A DNA stretch of 64,000 nucleotides from DSFO01 sp041640715 (GTDB taxonomy: Archaea; Thermoproteota; Thermoprotei; Gearchaeales; Gearchaeaceae). Positions 60,853 to 64,000 of the stretch are shown piece after piece (position 1 is the stretch's first letter; each line of letters opens with the position of its first letter). The DNA is taken from positions 37,125 through 101,124 of the forward strand of contig JBEPZU010000002.1 of assembly GCA_041640715.1 (NCBI GenBank). The letters run 5' to 3'. A model generated the notes under the pieces. It searched no databases, was not told where the DNA came from, and saw nothing but the letters and a program-made list of their open reading frames with translations. Position numbers and translations under genes: made by a program.

Positions 60853-63800
60853 ATGCTAGATTCTAAGAAAATTTTTGAGAATGAAGGTTATGATTATTAT
60901 TCCTTCATCGAAGAAGCCATAAAGCCAGAGGTCATCGATTTGAAATTCAAGGACTTGATCGAATCTTTTAGCGATACAGAATTAGGCGATAAATACATTT
61001 ATTCTCATCAGTATGCATGTTATAAAGCCCTATGTGAAAACAAGAACGTAATCCTTAAATCAGGTACAGGTTCTGGCAAGACTGAAGCTTGGCTTCTATA
61101 TAGCATAAAACACAAAATACCAACACTTGCAGTTTATCCTACCTTAGCATTAGCTAACGATCAAATAAAGAGGATAAGTTTGTATTGTGATAAAACTGGA
61201 TTGAGCAGCTTGGTTTTAGATGCGAATAGAAAAGTCGAGCTTTTAAAAGAATATGGCACATCTAAGCTAAGGACCTTAATAACTACCCAAGACATACTGG
61301 TTACTAATCCTGCTTTATTAATGTTAGAAATAAAAAAGATCGCCAAAGCTAAACCTTCTTTGATTCAAGGTTTCTTGAATAGGCTTAAATTAATAGTCTT
61401 CGATGAGATAGATTTCTATTCTCCTAGGGAGATAGCTTTGATTCTAGGCTTACTAGATATCATAAGTCTTCTAAGGACTGAAGATTTTCAGATAGTAACC
61501 CTTTCAGCGATGATAGAGAACCCAGAAGAATTAGCTAGTTTTTACACAAAAGTTAACAAAAAGGAAACTGTCATAATAGAAGGGAAGCGCTTTAGGGTCG
61601 AGAACAAAACCTACGTTGTATTGGGTAAGGACTTAAAGAAGGTTTGGGAGAGATTTAAGAAACATAAAGCGATAATAGAGAAGAACATCGCTAGGGAAGA
61701 TTTGAAGGCTTTTGAGGATTTCGAATACTTCAAGAAGAACTTTTACAAATTCTATGAAATAGCCAATTCATTAAAGCTAGATATAGGTAGTTTAGATTTC
61801 AACCCTGTTGAGCTATTAGCAAATTACGTTAATGATGATTACGTAACGCTTGTTTTTACTAGGAGCATAAATAAGGCTGAAGAGCTTGGTAGAAGTCTTT
61901 CCATGATATTGAGTGATGAGCTTTCTAAGAAGGTTGCAACCCATCACCATTTAATCCTTAAAGAAAAAAGAAGGGAAGTGGAAGAGGCTGCTAGAAAAGG
62001 TTTGATAAAGATACTGATTTCTCCTAGAACGTTATCCCAAGGCATAGATATAGGAACAGTAGGAAGGATAGTCCATTACGGATTGCCCGAAAGTCTTAGA
62101 GAATTCAATCAAAGAGAAGGCAGAAAAGGTAGGAGGATGGAAATGCCTTTTTCTGAAACGATCATAATACCTATAGGAAGCTGGGATAGGAAATTGTTGA
62201 CTAGGGGAATTGAAGCTTTATATGAGTGGCTTAATATGCCTATTGAGAAAATAGTTGTAAATGTAGATAATAAGTACAGAATTTTGTTCGAATCTGTTCT
62301 TAAATTTCAATCTCCTCGCCTAAGGAAAACTCTTAACGAAGATGAAATAAAGTTATTGAAGGATTTGAAACTAGTTAAAGGAGATATGCTATCTGAAAGA
62401 GGTTCTGAAGTGGAAAGAAAGCTTCAATTCTATGAATTCGCTCTTCCTTATGGAATAAACAGGATATTGGACCTAGGTGAAGGTCAGCAGTTATATCTTC
62501 AAGAAATATCTCATTGCGACTTGGTGGAGAAGTTCCAAGTAGGATGCTTTGATCCTTCGAATGAAGCCATAGTGGTTAATCATAAGAGAGGTACGAGCTC
62601 AAGAATAGTCAGTGCAGTTATAGAAGAAAGAATAACCGAATATAATTTGATGAAGAAAGAAGAATTCCTACCTGTTCTTGAGGAATACGAAGAAGCGAAA
62701 TACAAATGGGGCGAAACTCCAGATTTATTTTCAGATTACATGTCTGGGAGGCTGAGTTCAGAAGTTCTTTGCGTCGTAAATCCTCCACGCAAAGACTTCG
62801 GTAAATATTATAAGATACCCAATCGTGTTTACTGGAGGTTAAGAAGTTCGAAACCTAGGATAAAGGTGATAGATGGAAGAACTATAATTCATTATGAAAG
62901 GGTTAAGTTAGAAGTGCCTACAGCTACGAATGGAAGGTATTCAGACTATACTTATGCAGCTTTCTATGAATTAGACCCTTCAGAAGATACCGATTGTTTA
63001 AGAATAGGTCTGGCATATCTCATGATAATACTCAGGAAGAAATTGCGTATCCCTTTTGAAACTATATTGTATGATGTAGGTAAATTCGGAGATAAGAAGT
63101 ATTTTGTATTATATGAACCCGATAGTGCAGGGCTCATATTCAAGCTTGATTGGCTAGAAATAAAGAAGGATGTTGAAGGCTATAATGCTACAGCTTTGGA
63201 TGAAATACTAATGGAAGCTCTAGATGAATATACTTATTCAGATTTCTTGGCTAAGAATTTAGATTGGGATTTAGCTAAAAGATATGCCATAAAGGTTCTT
63301 GATTACATGCTTTTGAAGGAGAGATTAGGGGTCAAGTTTAAAGGAATGGAAATAACGATACCTAGACCTTCTAGGGTTTTGAAGAAATTTTCTTTTGACA
63401 TGATATGGTTTCCGTTAAAGGAAGAATTTGGCAAAGAATCAGGTCTATTGGCATTGGCTTATTATGATGGTGAGGATCTATCTTCAGCAGCTTTCTTCGT
63501 TGAAGAAGGGAAGGTCAAAAATTTTGAGGAATTCATGAAAATTTTAAGTCAGTTTGTAGATGAAGATTTCCACGTTCTAATTTATGATGTGAAATCAAAG
63601 AAAGAAGCTATGGAGAAATTGGGTTTAAAAAGTCTAGGGCACATCTTCAATTCTCTTTTGGTCGAAAACAAGGTAGTAGATGTGAAGGACAAAATCATGA
63701 AAACTTTGAATATAGATCTAGCACCTTTAGAAGATATAGAGAAATTAACAGAGACTACCAGAGAAGTGAATCTTTCTGATCTTTTATATGAGTATTCTGA

Positions 63801-63969
63801 TTCAAAGCAAAGAGTATCCCAAGCTAAATTGGTTAGTTGGAAGAACTTCACGAAGTTCTTAGAGGAGAAATCGAGGAAATATTTGGAAGAGAATGCTAAA
63901 AGCATTTACAATCTATTTCTCATACTTAGCGAACTCGAAAAGCAAAGCGCTATTAAAACCATTAACTGA
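60853..63969 (+). CDS. large SF2 DEAD/DEAH-like helicase
   Basis: The 1038-residue protein carries a helicase core: Walker A SGTGSGKTEAW (about 70-80), DEIDFYSPRE for motif II, TLSAMIENPEE for motif III, then TRSINKAEELGRS, the Gly-rich SQGIDIGTVGRIVHYGLP and motif VI QREGRKGRR. Residues from about 430 to the end (roughly 600) are a long C-terminal region of unknown fold. It resembles the Lhr/YprA-like group of SF2 helicases involved in DNA repair, but I cannot place it firmly. It stands 50 bases after the membrane-protein gene. Confidence 0.75.
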   Translation: MLDSKKIFENEGYDYYSFIEEAIKPEVIDLKFKDLIESFSDTELGDKYIYSHQYACYKALCENKNVILKSGTGSGKTEAWLLYSIKHKIPTLAVYPTLALANDQIKRISLYCDKTGLSSLVLDANRKVELLKEYGTSKLRTLITTQDILVTNPALLMLEIKKIAKAKPSLIQGFLNRLKLIVFDEIDFYSPREIALILGLLDIISLLRTEDFQIVTLSAMIENPEELASFYTKVNKKETVIIEGKRFRVENKTYVVLGKDLKKVWERFKKHKAIIEKNIAREDLKAFEDFEYFKKNFYKFYEIANSLKLDIGSLDFNPVELLANYVNDDYVTLVFTRSINKAEELGRSLSMILSDELSKKVATHHHLILKEKRREVEEAARKGLIKILISPRTLSQGIDIGTVGRIVHYGLPESLREFNQREGRKGRRMEMPFSETIIIPIGSWDRKLLTRGIEALYEWLNMPIEKIVVNVDNKYRILFESVLKFQSPRLRKTLNEDEIKLLKDLKLVKGDMLSERGSEVERKLQFYEFALPYGINRILDLGEGQQLYLQEISHCDLVEKFQVGCFDPSNEAIVVNHKRGTSSRIVSAVIEERITEYNLMKKEEFLPVLEEYEEAKYKWGETPDLFSDYMSGRLSSEVLCVVNPPRKDFGKYYKIPNRVYWRLRSSKPRIKVIDGRTIIHYERVKLEVPTATNGRYSDYTYAAFYELDPSEDTDCLRIGLAYLMIILRKKLRIPFETILYDVGKFGDKKYFVLYEPDSAGLIFKLDWLEIKKDVEGYNATALDEILMEALDEYTYSDFLAKNLDWDLAKRYAIKVLDYMLLKERLGVKFKGMEITIPRPSRVLKKFSFDMIWFPLKEEFGKESGLLALAYYDGEDLSSAAFFVEEGKVKNFEEFMKILSQFVDEDFHVLIYDVKSKKEAMEKLGLKSLGHIFNSLLVENKVVDVKDKIMKTLNIDLAPLEDIEKLTETTREVNLSDLLYEYSDSKQRVSQAKLVSWKNFTKFLEEKSRKYLEENAKSIYNLFLILSELEKQSAIKTIN

Positions 63970-63972
63970 CCG

Positions 63973-64000
63973 TCAGTACGCCCTGCCGTTCTTCACAATT
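63973..64000 (-). CDS. possible C-terminal end of a gene entering from outside
   Basis: Read on the minus strand the final bases give eight codons (IVKNGRAY) and a TGA. They are relatively rich in G and C, with AAC, GGC and TAC codons as in highly expressed genes here. The fragment is too short to assign and could be chance. Confidence 0.2.

Noticed and set aside
1..64000. tRNA, rRNA, insertion sequences and integrated elements
   Set aside because: No T-arm plus acceptor-stem pattern, no rRNA core sequence, and no transposase or integrase gene with terminal repeats was seen. A covariance-model search could still find an intron-bearing tRNA.

Overview
The window is archaeal and looks like a thermoacidophilic member of the Thermoproteota, Sulfolobales-like in many genes. 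The DNA is AT-rich. It carries a full-length reverse gyrase, a Sulfolobus/Thermoplasma-type ferredoxin, a fused gamma-alpha 2-oxoacid:ferredoxin oxidoreductase, ADP-forming acyl-CoA synthetase, XPD helicase, TrmY, Taw1 (archaeal TYW1), a sedolisin (acid protease) and archaeal pterin and F420 genes. Most transcription units have a TATA-like box about 25-30 nt before the start codon and no ribosome-binding site, so leaderless transcripts are common. I see no rRNA, tRNA, insertion sequence, CRISPR array or prophage. I cannot name a genus.

Layout. 1-6.6 kb: tail of a secreted-protein gene, then pterin cofactor genes (mptD, mptE, mptG, DUF447), malate dehydrogenase, a beta-lactamase-fold hydrolase and threonine dehydratase. 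6.9-13.1 kb: amidohydrolase/isochorismatase pair, OB-fold protein, zinc ribbon, reverse gyrase, and a C/D-box guide RNA just after it. 13.5-17.6 kb: SCO1, a CPSC membrane protein, macro domain, MDR dehydrogenase, DUF1152 and a zinc-less ferredoxin. 17.9-24.4 kb: a polytopic HxH membrane protein with a tiny hydrophobic ORF behind it, saccharopine-dehydrogenase-like protein, M28-type membrane peptidase, and a divergent HxlR regulator/mercuric reductase pair. 24.4-31.8 kb: MFS transporter and carbamate kinase, acdA-acdB, rhomboid, and the F420 cluster cofD-cofC-cofE. 31.8-41 kb: DUF309, ureohydrolase, ThiI, endonuclease-IV-like, OB-fold SSB, XPD, TrmY, orphan Csa3, family-5 uracil-DNA glycosylase and VKOR. 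41-50.2 kb: alpha/beta hydrolase, extradiol-dioxygenase-like VOC protein, 2-oxoacid:ferredoxin oxidoreductase, a free-standing proline-rich 34-residue peptide gene, a tandem-HTH regulator, Nudix, DedA and sedolisin. 50.3-64 kb: zinc-ribbon TackOD1-like protein, R2-like protein, NDK, M1 aminopeptidase, family-4 UDG, HAD phosphatase, Taw1 with an inserted winged-helix-like segment, DtxR-type regulator, CDF transporter, M50-like membrane protein and a large SF2 helicase.

How it works together. Redox metabolism is ferredoxin-centred (oxidoreductase, ferredoxin, ADP-forming synthetase), with genes for both a methanopterin-type C1 carrier and F420. Copper and metal handling (SCO1, DtxR plus CDF, MerA) fits an aerobic, metal-rich acidic hot habitat. 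Repair genes are dense (two uracil-DNA glycosylase families, XPD, endonuclease-IV-like, SSB). The genome is compact, with many 1-40 bp gene overlaps, including several convergent 3' overlaps.

Most worth a second look: the 34-residue peptide gene with its own promoter and terminator, the C/D guide RNA aimed at the 23S peptidyl-transferase loop, the Taw1 insertion, the mercury divergon built on one palindromic TTTAAA, the R2-like protein with replaced metal ligands, and the HxH membrane protein.
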